Shown: one piece after another, positions 24,398-36,070 of the stretch
How positions within the stretch are numbered: position 1 is the first letter of the stretch
How the letters are laid out: each line of letters starts with the position of its first letter
Assembly: GCF_033958435.1 (NCBI RefSeq)
Contig: NC_134138.1
Location: 188,825,298 to 188,889,297 of the forward strand
Length of the DNA: 64,000 nucleotides
Source: Carettochelys insculpta
Lineage: Eukaryota > Chordata > Testudines > Carettochelyidae
Reading direction: 5' to 3'
Notes under the pieces: generated by a model
Databases searched by the model: none
What the model saw: the letters and a program-made list of their open reading frames with translations, nothing else
What the model was told of the DNA's origin: nothing
Position numbers and translations under genes: made by a program

Positions 24398-27300
24398 TCA
24401 GAGATCTTTGTAGTTAAGGAGTTCTATTGTAGTAATCTTTTATTTCTGTGGTTGTGGGAATAGAACAAGGACAGACTCAGTGGAAATTTCAGAGTTCTTG
24501 AGATTATATAATCTCTAGTTCATATGTGGACAAAAAGTGATGTGTTTGCATTGGATACATTTTAAAAGAGTTGAGTATAAAGAAATTAATGATGGCTAAC
24601 CTACTGAATGCACTTTTAAGTACAGATACACATGCACAAAAGTAACCAATATTCATCCAGAATCCCAGTCCTGCAAATACTTGTACATGTGAATACTCAT
24701 CCTGAGCGCAAAGTTACTCATATATTTATGTAGTTGCATGCCTGGGACCTAAATTAGTAAAATCACAGGGTAATAGAAAAGCAACTAACTCTTCTTTTTT
24801 GGGGACAAATTCTACTTGGTGTAAACAGACACAATTCTGATTGACTTCTGTAAATGTTGTATTATGCAGATACACTCAGGAGGAAAAAGAAAGTAGATGA
24901 GAGAAGTTATGGCCTAACTCTGATGTCACAGTCTTGGCTCTCGCCAATGAGCTGCTTATAGGGTAGCAGCAAAGGAATAAAATACGTAAGACAGGGAGGG
25001 AAGAGGACAAGAGGAGGATGGTGGAAGACATTTTTATGACAGAATTTCAATCCCTGGCCCTTGAGACACCTAGCGATGTCACTATCCCTACCAATCACTA
25101 GCTGCTAACGGAATAATTTACTTCCAGTGTCACTGAAAGGGCAGAAAGGGAAGAGAGAGAACTGAGAAAAATATGAGGAGGAGAGATAAAGGGGACGAGG
25201 AATCAGAGAGGGTGTAAACCTAAATTTTCAACATATGAATTACAAATGTGTAAGGATTTAGTTTCATTTTATTTTAGAGAAATTGCAGTGTCCAAGGACT
25301 TTCATGTCCTTTATAAATGATTATTTTTCAGCTAGACAACTGTCAGTCATTATGTTTCCAGGAAATAATTATAATTTATCTAATTTTTATGCCTGTTTCT
25401 TTTGAAGCATCCAGAACTGTATCCTAGATTGAATACAAATCTGCAGACAATGGCTGACTTCTGGTAATATCACCTGTGCAAAACAGTGTAAAATACATCT
25501 ATATGAATTGCTTAGGAATGGGGTCTCAGCAATGGGTAGTGTAGGGTGTTTATGGAGAGAGGAATAATTTAGGAGGCAATGTTTGTATTAAGCAAATGAT
25601 ATATAATCTTTAAATTGGGGCTCCCAAGGGTTATTTATGGGTAAGAGCATGAAATGCTAGCAATCTGAACACTACTCTAAAATATGAAGGGTCAGAGTAG
25701 AATTTCTTTGAAGTGACTGCTGATATTTTATATTAAATACTTTATTATTAGTGTAGTGATTTTAGAAGATGCAAGGCTAAGGTGTCACAAGAAAATATGC
25801 AATTGAATAACTGACATGATTTCAATGTGGTAACATCTGGCTTTTTCAGAAATAGGTGGAGCATGCTGCCTAAATATTAATTAGGAACTCAAAAATATTG
25901 AACATGTGCCAAGAACCTTCTACTCAACTGGATAGACCTCTGGCATTTACTGTGCCGTATTGTTTGTATGTGGTTAGGATATGTAAATTAATTTAGCTGT
26001 CTCATCTTGGTCTATAATAGATGCTTGCCATTTTCATAGAATCACCACATAATTTGTCTCATTTGGAAGGAAATCTCTGCTCCCCCAGAGCTGAAGAGGC
26101 TTTTGCAGGTCAGGAATTGGGTACAACTGTACACTGGCAAATCTATGTATAGAAGTACCCTGGGCCAAATTAAGTTGCTGGCTTGCAGCTAAAGTGTATT
26201 TGTGTATGTAAATTAAACACAGTCCTAACTTTCTATAAACTCATCTATATAAATGGCTTTTACTCCACCTGCTTCTCTGGTTATACTATGTGACACCATC
26301 TACCTCCTCAGCTGAGATTGGATTCAGGATTGTCTGAACTGTTAGATCAAAACAGGAATGAGGAGTCTGGAAGGGAGCATATACAGGGGTATCAATAGTT
26401 TTCAATATCCACTGGATAAAGTAACTTACATTTCTTACAGGCACTGTTGTATTGCAACCTCTCCACTTTGTGGGAGGTGGGATGCTCAGGGCAAGGGGCT
26501 GGAGGGAGGTGTCAATATGATAGTACCTCTAAGAAATATATGTGTGGGATGGAATGCAGGGGCCTCATGGCTGGGGCGGGGCTATGTTGGATTACTGTGC
26601 AAGAGATGGGGCATGCAGGAGTCAGGGCAGAGGGTATGGGGCTCAGGGCAGGGGTCTGATGATCGGGGGAGCTCACAGCAGACATATGGGGGGATCAAGA
26701 CAGAGGGTTGTACTTGTGTGGGGAATTTGGGGCTAGGAGTGTGGTAGTCATGCTGCCTGACTGCTGGATTCCTGAGGCTGTTCAGGGACACAAAACTGTG
26801 CTGCTTCACTGTTGGATACCTGGGCTTGGGGGGCACAGTGACTGCATTGTCCAGCTGCTGGAACCCTGGGGCTGGAACCTGAGTGTAATGTGGCTGCACT
26901 GTCCGGAGGCTTTGGGTGCTGGTCGTGACCCACTGGAGTCTTGTACCCCTGCCCTGCATCCAGGGCTAGGACTGGGGGCCATAGAACGTGGTTTGGGCTC
27001 CTGTGTGGAGCAGGATAGAAGAGGGGTAGTGGAAAGTTGGGCCACACATTCCTAGTACTGGCACGAGAAACTTACTGGCAGCATCCAGAGTCCCATTCCC
27101 AGCCTGCCACTCTCTTGCCGTGTGCTGCACTGGGGCACACTGATTTACTTTCCTTTTTTTGGTGTCACAGAGAATGGGTGAGACATGATGCCTTCCAAGC
27201 AAAATCCAAGCCTGGTTTCCTGTTGACAGAAACTGTCTTCCCAGGTACCAGACTAATATCCATAGCAGATGTGCTCATGATGCTCCAAAATATATAAAGC

Positions 27301-28971
27301 TCCTAGGATGAGATTCATCTTGGATTATAAAGTTGACATAAACAAAGTGGAAAAACTATGGAGCCTGATTGCAAAACATTGACAAAAATTTCAGATTTCA
27401 TAACAAAAGAAATGCAGGGAAGTCTGAGTCCCTCTTCCTCTCCCCACCATGTGAGCTAGGATTGGGGAGCCTTCTGGGTGTGGGTTTCTGAACCCTTCTG
27501 GGTGTGGGTTTCTGAACCTTTTTCCTTGCCACCCATATGAGCTGGAATCTGGGGGTCTTAGCACCACCTGAGCCTGCCCCCATCTCAGCCAGCATGTGGG
27601 AGGCCTTGGGTGTCTGGGTGATGGATTGAACCCCTCTGTGTGTCTTTCTATATGTGAACCAGGATCTAGGGGCGGGGGTGTAGCATGTTCCCAAGGGCAT
27701 CTGTAACCTCCCTCTGCTCCCTCATGTATTAGATGGGAAACTATATGTTATATGGAGAAGGAAGGAGAATACACACTGTGATGGATGGAGCAGTTCACAC
27801 CTCTGAGTTGTTGTGTAAGGCTGTATGCCTCTCCATGGAGCATTCTCATTTGTCTGAGAACATATCCTTCAGATGAATAGGCCACTTCAAAACTCTCTGA
27901 GCCTCCTATGTTGCAGGTTGATGTGAAGACCCCCTTCTTCATACAGTAAACCCAGATTCGGGGCAGGAACTCCTTTCTTCTTCCCCTTCCTGTCTTCAAG
28001 TAGTACATGCAGTCCTCACTATTCCACCAACTTCCCTCCTTTCCACGGACACTCTGAACTGACCAGGGAATGGAAGTGGCAAGGAGGAAGGCATACCTGG
28101 TGGGTTTGTGTGGCGTGGGCTCAGAGCAGCAGATGTGTATGGAGGGGAGCATTTAGAACAGTGGGGTGCATGGGGTGGTCACAGAAATGGGAATGTTGGA
28201 GAAACAGGAGCAGTGCCTGGGGAAATTTGAGCAGTTCAAGTGACTATGGGGGTTGGAGTTATAAGGAGGAAGGGGCTGGGGTTGGAACAAGGTAGGGAAG
28301 AGTTGGGAAGAGGTTAGATCTGGTGCAGTGCGGAATTTTAGGGTTGCTTTTTCTCTGTCCCCCTAAATTCCTTGCAACCATATCCCATTTTTCTGATCTC
28401 CCCACCAATGGATTTCACAATAGTCCCCGTACTGTTCCTGCCTCTGAATCCCAGGTCCACAGCCTTCAGGTCACCTGCCTCTTCATAGGGAGAGAGGACA
28501 ATGAGACTGCAGGCAGAGACACATGAGATCATATGGGGGCAATGAAGGATGAACAGACAGCTTTTGCTTGGGCTTGGATAATCACTGCCAAAAAGCCTGA
28601 GGTAGTGGGGAGGAGAACAGGCAGCAGTAAATGAGGGTACTGAGATTTTTTTTTTAAATCAAGGAAATTAAATACACCCCAGATTTGGTTCATGCAGAGT
28701 TTTAGTTGCCCAGTGATACCTTGTACTCTTCCAGAATGTGGAAAGTGGTTAAACTTAAACCTCTGAAAACAAGGAAGGACAAAGTATTCTGTACCTCACA
28801 ATGCAATCTTAAGTCCCCTCTCTGTAAGCAATCCCACCAACATGCCAGTAATACACAGAGACATAAACTCTTGCCTCATAGATGCTACAGAATGTTTTGG
28901 GAACAGAACATATGAGAACTGTAGCATCATATCTAACACCTCTCTTTATGTAGGCAAAATTTTGTGAGAGA
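24398..28971. other. Non-coding DNA; G-rich section 26450-27130
   Basis: No gene was supported. From about 26450 to 27130 the plus strand is G-rich with loose repetition of 'gctggaaccctggggctgg'-like phrases. This creates several overlapping ORFs of 60-130 codons in many frames on both strands, a sign of composition and not coding. Confidence 0.5.
27470..27519. repeat. Two-copy 24-bp direct tandem repeat
   Basis: The unit 'cttctgggtgtgggtttctg' plus 'aacc' occurs twice back to back. Confidence 0.85.
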
Positions 28972-29050
28972 TTGTTGGCAGCAGGGATTGAAACTGGGAC
29001 CTCTGGGTCTCAAAATGCGTAAGCCTCTACTGTTGTAGTATGTTCAACCC
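28972..29050 (-). repeat. tRNA-derived SINE head (minus strand)
   Basis: On the minus strand a B-box-like 'gtttcaatccctgctg' follows a tRNA-like stem region ('agaggcttacgcattttgag'). No acceptor stem closes, so it is not a functional tRNA gene. It fits the promoter part of a tRNA-derived SINE. Confidence 0.4.
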
Positions 29051-31374
29051 TCTCAGTGCTCCAGTCCATGAGCAAAGGTAAAAAACACCATGGGGAGCTG
29101 GTAGGAATTACATTAGGTTTAGTTGATACATAGCAAACAGGAACTTCCTACACCTACCTGATTCTGAGCAACTTCTTTCACAACGCTGGTCTGCTAGTGA
29201 TGCCAATGAACAAGAAAAGCATGCTTATCAGTTATCATTAGCTGCTTCTGCCCTCCTACTCACCTGTGTACTGGTGCAACACTCAACAAAAGTCAGACTT
29301 TGGAAGAGTGTTCAGTTTGACCATTAGAGTGTGGATTTACTCTGTTCATATTAGCATTTCAAGCTGCGGCTTTTACTTGTTCAAGTGAAATTGTTCAATC
29401 ACATGTAGGATATTGTGGATGTAGTTCTCCGTCGAGTTTTTCTGTAACTCTTCTTCCTTAATATTACAGTGCTCATTTTGGTCTGTGTGTTCTTATCACT
29501 ATGTATAAATTGTAAGAAGTTGCTATTACGAATCGCATTTGCCTGTCTAGGGTATAATTACATGAAAGCCCGACTCTGTGATTTTTCGAGTATAAGAGAT
29601 GACTAGAAGTTATTGTTCTGAGCTATAATTATGTGCTCACTCTATTGCAGTGGGCCTTGAAGGGAACTTGATAGTTATTATTATCTGTAAGTGTGAATAC
29701 ATAAAACAGCACCAAACTCAGCTGTAGATGTTCTGAAATTGCCAATCCAACATGTAACTGAGTCCTCCCCCAGTTCACTTCCCTTATGGTTTTCTTCTTC
29801 ACAGAGGTAGTTGCATATTCAAGCCTAGACTCTACTGTCATGTCCTTCTATATTGGTCCAAATCTTGGCCTCTTTTTTTGCCCACTTTGGGCTGCTGTAG
29901 TGGCAGAAAGTTGCCCTAATAAAACCATGACTTACGGCGGATCCGGGGATATGGCTCATTGACTTTTGGTGCCCTTTATTGTCAGCGTGCCACAAAAGCA
30001 ATGGTGTGGGCAGAGGGGACTGGTATCATATTTCAAAACTGTTTTCTCCCAACCCCACATTGTCCTGCGCAAGCTCCTGGGGTGATTATGGTTCAACTTA
30101 GAATATACCATATGTAGAACCTGCAGTCCATAGATGTGCAATAATCATGTGAAGAAAACAAATGTTTCCCTATGACCTCATAATAATAAAATAATCTGAG
30201 TACTGTAGTATGGATTTGCATTTGGGTTAACTGAGATGAGAATCTGGCCCTTGGCCTCTGGCCTCTCCTGTTAGAGTAAAAATCACTCCCCTGCAAGTGG
30301 CCACCGCATGCTCATGCATTACTTAAATTCCATGGGAACCCCCCTTTTTTTTTTTTTAGGAGTTAGTGGAATTTAAGTAGCTCATAAGCCTTGTGCTGTC
30401 CCAAGCAGAGGGTTTAAATTCATCATTAATGAGTTTAATAGGCTCATTAGTTCAATAAGTCAGGTATTTTACTCAAACTGATAGTTTTTTCTAATATTTG
30501 GAAAGCATGGGTGGTACAAAATATCTTCTGTAGATGCAAATATTTATTGGAAATGCTGATACATGTCCAGACTTACTATGTACTAAGCCTTTTAAAACAC
30601 TTCCTGTTAAACTTATCTCCAGAATCAGAACAGAATTCAGTTGCCAAATGAGTAGCATACCTTTACTAAAGAAAAATGAAGCTCATGACAGACTTCTGAA
30701 AATGTTAGCATTGCTGATGTAAGATTAAAAGTACATCTGATAAAAATATCAATGCTAAAGTAAGATTGCAACATCAGTACTAAGAGTGGCTCTTAGAAGA
30801 TTTTGATCTTCAAGTTTGCAGTCTATCAGAATAAAAACTTGGACTTTCAGTTTTAATGTAATCATATCAACTTTGTTTGAGATGTGGCATTAAAAATTTG
30901 TTTACTAAAGCTTCTGAAAAAAAAATCCAAAGGAGTTACAAATTAAAGTTACAGTTGCTTTACAGTTTTATCTTTTCTTTCATTATTCTTAAAGATAAGA
31001 ATTTTAAGGGCAATAGGAAACCATAAATGTGAATCTTTCTTTCTTTGGGAAAAGAAGAAATTCTGTAACAAGACATGTCTTATTTCTGGATTACATAGGG
31101 TTTGTCACTCTCTTTTTATCCCCAAACATCTTTCCAGATAAGGGGAGCATTATAGCATGAGTTGTTCATTAATCCCAACTTGGTCATGTTCCTGTGTATG
31201 ATGTCCTGCTACCTAGTCATTAGTCAACCTTTAGGTCAGCGTGACCGTGGTTGTGTTTGTATTATTATTATTTTTTTTGCCATTTTATTATTTGGTTGTC
31301 TTTGGAGGTGCCCCCACTACTGTAATTTTTTGTTCAATTGTAGACAATTCCATTTCTCAAGTTTACATCTCTTA
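29051..31374. other. Non-coding DNA, nothing recognised
   Basis: AT-rich, with only short ORFs without domains. There is a poly-T run near 30345-30357. Confidence 0.5.
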
Positions 31375-31590
31375 GGTTGTCCACATGGTCCCTCAGTGTG
31401 AATTACAGGGATGTGAATTGCAGTACTCACTGAAGTGTTGCACTGTAATGGGATTATGTTAATATGAACTAAGTATCTTTAGTTTGCGCATGTAAGGGGT
31501 ACCAGGGGCAACTGCAGCACAACACTTTAGGCAGTGCATACTGCAGTTCATCTCCCCATAGTCTGCACTGTGGGACTGTGTAGGCGAGCC
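31375..31590. mobile_element. Palindromic non-autonomous DNA transposon, GGTT/GGCT-end variant
   Basis: The left arm 'ggttgtccacatggtccctc' followed by 'agtgtgaattac' pairs with the right arm 'cactgtgggactgtgtagg' followed by 'cgagcc'. Inner arms 'gcagtactcactgaagtgtt' and 'aacactttaggcagtgcat' also pair. The flanks tta (31372-31374) and ttt (31591-31593) differ by one base, compatible with a 3-bp target duplication. Confidence 0.65.
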
Positions 31591-31679
31591 TTTACTCCCC
31601 TATACTCCCCTAACTTCTTCATTTATCTTAAAATCATTTAACTTTACACATGCTATCTTCCAAAGAGCTCGTATATCTA

Positions 31680-32111
31680 TTGCTTTAAGCATTCTGATAT
31701 CTTGAACTTAATGCAGCTGCTTTCAGACCCTGCAGTAATCCCATTAGTACATCAGCTTGTTGCATTTTAACTTTAGTACCACTTGCAATGTTTTTATCAG
31801 TCCATAATTTCATCTGTGTCTGTTCAGCACTTCTTGCTAAGGCACATTGCCTTCTGTAACTATCCATGCTGGTCAAGTTTCCTAGGTACCTGTAAGATTC
31901 TACTTGTTATACGGCTTCACTGCTGCTGTATTTCAACATTTTAGCTATTGTCCTTTTTCCCAGATGCAACCGTTTTGTCATCTTGACGTGTTGTACGTCC
32001 AAGTTGACAACTCCAATTTGCCAACATAGCAAAGAGTATCCCTTATTAATTCTAATGTTTTTATGATGTCAGCTGCATGGGCTGAGGAGTTTGACTCTAG
32101 ATCGTCTAATA
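31680..32111 (-). pseudogene. LINE reverse transcriptase fragment, C-terminal part
   Basis: Minus-strand reading gives 'HLGKRTIAKMLKYSSSEAV', then 'QVESYRYLGNLTSMDSY' and 'LWTDKNIASGTKVKM', a pattern typical of the post-catalytic part of non-LTR RTs (the YLG block followed by the 'K-IW-DK--I---TK--' block). Stops interrupt it. Its upstream part lies at 32585-32822, separated by a hAT-like insertion. Confidence 0.6.
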
Positions 32112-32584
32112 CAGCGGCGTGCAATAGTAACTGAAGGATTGCTCACTTGTGGTTGTTGTCCTTCCGTATTTGCCACAGTCCCTTCCCCATTCTAATGGTG
32201 CCCTTCCCCTCCCCCACAGCCAGGCATCACCAGAGCCAGGCCTTCCCCCACGCTTGTGCAAACTGCCGGTAACTCACCAGAGTCGCTGCTGCCACTGAAG
32301 CCAGAGCTGCATGAGGCAAGCCATGCCTGGACGCAGCTGCTGGGGCTGCAGGAGCTGCATGGTTCCCGGCTGGAGCCACAGGAGCCTTGCTGGGGCAAGA
32401 GGTGCAGTAGCCCCAAGGAGGAGCTGCCACCACGGCCATCACACGCTTGTCTCACCAAGTGGTGGGGCGCGTGCACAGAGTGGGCAGAGGCCGCTCCATG
32501 CATGCACCTCTAAGGAGCCACATTTCTCCACACTGCGGTGTCCTGTTTGCCACATGTGGCAAGTTGCAAGCATATTGGACACTG
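32112..32584. mobile_element. hAT-like non-autonomous DNA element inserted in a LINE
   Basis: The left end cagcggcgtgcaatagta and the right end catattggacactg are imperfect inverted repeats resembling CAG(N)GGTGTCCAA ends of hAT/Charlie-type elements. Inside the right end, 'gcggtgtcctgtttgccaca' and 'tgtggcaagttgcaagcata' form further complementary arms. The interior is GC-rich and non-coding. Candidate 8-bp flanks (gtctaata on the left, a similar atctaac sequence on the right) are imperfect. LINE-coding sequence lies on both sides in the same orientation. Confidence 0.55.
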
Positions 32585-32822
32585 CGGATCTAACGTTATG
32601 CCCTCCAGCTTGTCTAACGTTTTGAATGTTTTGTTTAAGAACATGACGAAGAGTGATGGTGATTGATTCCATGTCCCCTCGGCTTACATCAGACTTGGAC
32701 TTGAACCTGTTGCCTCCAATTCTTATGGCATTGCAAGAGTCTTCTGATGTGGCTTTTATAATTGCAATTATCTTATCTGGAACAACAGATGATTTTTCTA
32801 CTTTTCCTCCAAACTGAACCAA
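32585..32822 (-). pseudogene. LINE reverse transcriptase fragment, upstream part
   Basis: The minus-strand ORF reads 'FGGKVEKSSVVPDKIIAIIK' then 'ATSEDSCNAIRIGGN', the region just before the RT 'RQGD--S--LFN' block, which is degraded here to 'VSRGDMESITITLRHVL'. It joins in order with the C-terminal fragment at 31680-32111, so both belong to one old insertion. The clade was not determined. Confidence 0.6.
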
Positions 32823-34899
32823 ATGTTTATTCTTCAGGCAAGTCTGTCTGGGACAAAGAAAACTCTGATTTAAAATCCAAGCAGTCCAAGCTTGTCAATC
32901 TCAGAATGTATGCAGAATAGAGCGGAACTGCTGATGCCTGTTCCTGACAGACTAGAGGGCTGTGACACAGCATTCCTATGAGATGATTAGAGTAGACTGG
33001 CCTAACAAGCCATTACATCCCAAATCATCTTGTTATAGGAACAGTACTGCAAACCAAGCTGATTTGTATGGATTTCGATCCAGGTCTATCAGGGCCAATA
33101 AATGGAAATGGTCATGAATTTTAAATAACAGCTAAACATATCACATGTATTGTGAGATGTAATGTTAGAACTCTGTTTGCTCCAAGCCAGACTGATCTAG
33201 ACGCAGCAGAATAAAGGAAGTTACAAGTTTAACTTGCTGCTATATTGGATACATGTTGGCTGGTTACAGGAGAGTCAATGGTTGGAAATTACAATTTACT
33301 TTACTCCAGATAGTGAAATGGCCAAGCAAAGCATAGGGCTTGGTTTGCTATTGCAGTAGACTAGAGAACAGGTTCTGTGAACAGTGGAGACAAGTGTCCA
33401 ATCAGATTGTCATGGCAATTTTGCTGTTGTCTACAGTAAACTGTGCATAACTGTGATCTGCTGTTACAGAGCATGGTATGCAGACCCCACACTGGGTCAG
33501 AAGGGGTTAAAGGACAGTGCTGGGCCCAGGTAGCCCTGCCACTCTGACCATGCCCAGCATCCTCCAACTGGAGAAAGAATTGAAAAGGGAGCAACCCAGT
33601 TCAGAAAAGAGGAGGCTGGGGAGGCTGACAGACCTACCCTGAAGGCTCCTGACAAAGGCTCCAGAGAAGCCTACCAGAGGAAATAAGACTCTATGCTGAG
33701 TCTGTTTGTGGCTGATGGTTGGGCTTCTTTTTCTTTTGACTTTATCTGGGATTGGAAGCTTAGAGAGGAAAGCAGCAGTAGGAAGTGACCACTTCCAGGC
33801 ACTGTTGACCATCCTAAGGTCCTGCATTGGAGCATGGTGCAGGGCGTGAACCCAAACTCTCCTATTACTGCCCTTTCCATAGAAGGGACCCACACTGCCT
33901 CTTCACCTCCTGGTACCTCTGATAAAGGAAGAAACTGGTGTTATGTTTATAAGATGCACACCAGATCTTTTTAGAGGAAAAGCAATATGCAACATTTATT
34001 GAGAACACAAAGTAAAGCATATGTGCACACATACATACACCCAGTTGATGTTATGGTTACCAATCTGTTGCTTGCATCAACTTTAGGTGGGGTGCAAGGG
34101 AGCAGCCAGGCTGTGTCAGTCTGGACCGATACTCCAGCTCTTGGCAGGACAGAACCGAAAGCTTTATGGCAAGATGCCCTATTTTTTGTAGGAATCCCTT
34201 CTCGTGCAAGTCTTTGGATTTTGTTGCATCATGCTGTTATCAGTCACTTTGTAGCATATGTTTATCTGGAGATTGATGTTAAATAACAATAAAAATAATC
34301 TCTTGGCAACTTTTCTAGGTGTTGCTCCATCATGGTTTTGATGGGATTTGTTATTTTCACATGTTGGGAGTGCTTGCTACTAACTCCAGGGTTGTCAATC
34401 TGTCACTACTCAGTCATCAAATACAATGAGTACATTAGGTAGTTGCTTGGCATTCTGGCATTAGTTGCTTGAGTTTCTGGCCCCTGCTTTGACCATGTGG
34501 ATGCTGTCCTGGCCTTCAGACCAATCTCTTTTCAAACACTCACATTCTTTACCCACACAAGCAAGAATTACATAGATGCTTCTGTAAAAATAGATTTAGT
34601 ACAAAATTTTCTAAGAATAAAGTAAATACTATTACAAATTCTTCCATAATATAAAATATGTTCTTATACTCTTAAATTAGAGAGCAGTCCTGAGGGTAAA
34701 AGGGTGACCACAGTGAGTCACAAAGACCCTCCTGCATGGACAAGAGTGAGAGGATCAGCCTGCCTGATGCATCTTTACCAACAGAACAAGGCTGTTCCTC
34801 TCCGCTAGTCAGAGGGTAGTTGGCAGGGTACACTGAGGCACATTACATTGCATAAGGCTATATTCTAGTTAATTGGCTATATTATGACTGCATGACCTA
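32823..34899. other. Non-coding DNA, nothing recognised
   Basis: Minus-strand ORFs near 33360-33900 overlap in two frames and show no domain. No repeat boundaries were found. Confidence 0.45.
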
Positions 34900-34952
34900 C
34901 CCACTGGGAAGAGACACGGGATGCACTAACCACTAGGCCACCTAATCCACTA
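34900..34952 (-). repeat. tRNA-like SINE fragment (minus strand)
   Basis: The minus strand carries 'tggcctagtggttagtgcat', which fits the polymerase III A box (TGGCNNAGTGG). No B box follows at the expected spacing, so this is a fragment. Confidence 0.45.
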
Positions 34953-34964
34953 ATGATCCTGAAG

Positions 34965-35825
34965 GGGGTAAAATTTAATAGTGCAAGGTCATGCCTTTAG
35001 GTATGAGAAAGAAGAATTTTTGCTATAAGCTGGGGATGTATCAGTTGGAAGTGATAGTGGAGGAGAAACCTTGATGTATTGGTTGATGAAAGGATGACTG
35101 TAAGCCCAAGGATGCCATTTTATGAGGATGGTGGTGTCGGAGGAGTGTGTGTGGGATGACACTTGCTCTTCTTCCTGTTCCCCTGACTAACCCTGCGCAA
35201 AGGGAAAGTACACAGATTACAAATGACTTCTCTGCCCACTCACTTCACCAGTCAGAGGCAGGCACACAGGTGGTGTACTTTCGGATAACTCCCAGATAGC
35301 TATGGGAATGGGAAGAAGAGCAAGCGGTGTCCCAGTATGCATGGCTGCTGTCCCCAGCCGAAATGGCACCCACGTATAAGCTCGCAGTGATGCAGTTGTG
35401 AAAAAAGGCCAATGCAATCTTCGAACGAATCAGGCCAGGTATTTCCAATAGAAACCAGGAAGCATTAATGCCATTGTAGAAGGGAGTAGTGAGGCTTATC
35501 TGGAATACCATATACAATGCAGTTCTCTCTTGTTTGAGAAAGAGATGAATTCGAACAGGAACAGGTGCAGAAAAGGCCTACAAGAGTGATATGATGAATG
35601 GAGAGCCCACTTATGAGAGGACACTCAGAAGGCTTGGCTTGTTTAGCCTAACGAAAGAAGGCTGCAGGAAGATATGATTGTTGCATATAAGTACATCAGA
35701 GGGGTAAATATCAGGGAGGGGGAGGAGTTTTTAAGTTATGTGCCAATGTGGACACAAAAACAAATGTCTATAAAATGGCCACCAACCAGTTTAGGCTTGA
35801 AATTGGATGAAGGTTTCTAACAATC
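34965..35825 (+). pseudogene. L3/CR1-like LINE fragment with an internal insertion
   Basis: The plus strand shows a decayed CR1/L3 C-terminal region. A 'KFN...ARSC' and 'KKNF.YKLGMYQLE'-like block lies near 34970-35050, 'AVVKKANAIFERI' near 35390, 'LVRPHLEY'-like sequence near 35490, and 'GRYD' plus 'YIRGVNIREGE' near 35680-35740. About 260 bp of unrelated sequence (35126-35385) interrupts it between 'cccaaggatgc' and 'gatgcagttgtg', with gatgc on both sides as a possible target duplication. The many stops show an old copy. It ends at the hAT-like sequence starting at 35827. Confidence 0.6.
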
Positions 35826-35826
35826 C

Positions 35827-36070
35827 TAGGGTAACCCGATATCCCATTTTTAAAGAGACCCATATCTAAGCCTTTCTGCAGGTATCCCTACATTTTTTTT
35901 TAAATGGGCAAAATGTCCTGTATTTTTCTCTTTTCCATCCCATCAGTACTGGGGAGTCTTACTGATGGTCTGATCCTTGCTGGCCAGCAGCTCACCCACC
36001 CATGATGGTGCTGGTGGGGGGCAGCCCAGTGGCTGACAATGGGGCAAAGTGTGGTTAGGCAGAGTTGCAG
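35827..36070. mobile_element. Partial hAT-like element related to the one at 46258
   Basis: It begins tagggtaacccgatatccca, similar to tagagtgaccacctatccca at 46258. Like that copy, it has a short AT-rich start followed by a GC-rich interior ('gctggccagcagctcaccca'). The opposite end was not found. Confidence 0.45.

Noticed and set aside
26358..27300. Cluster of overlapping ORFs on both strands
   Set aside because: Caused by G-rich composition with loose internal repetition; no frame shows codon preference, domain or splice structure.
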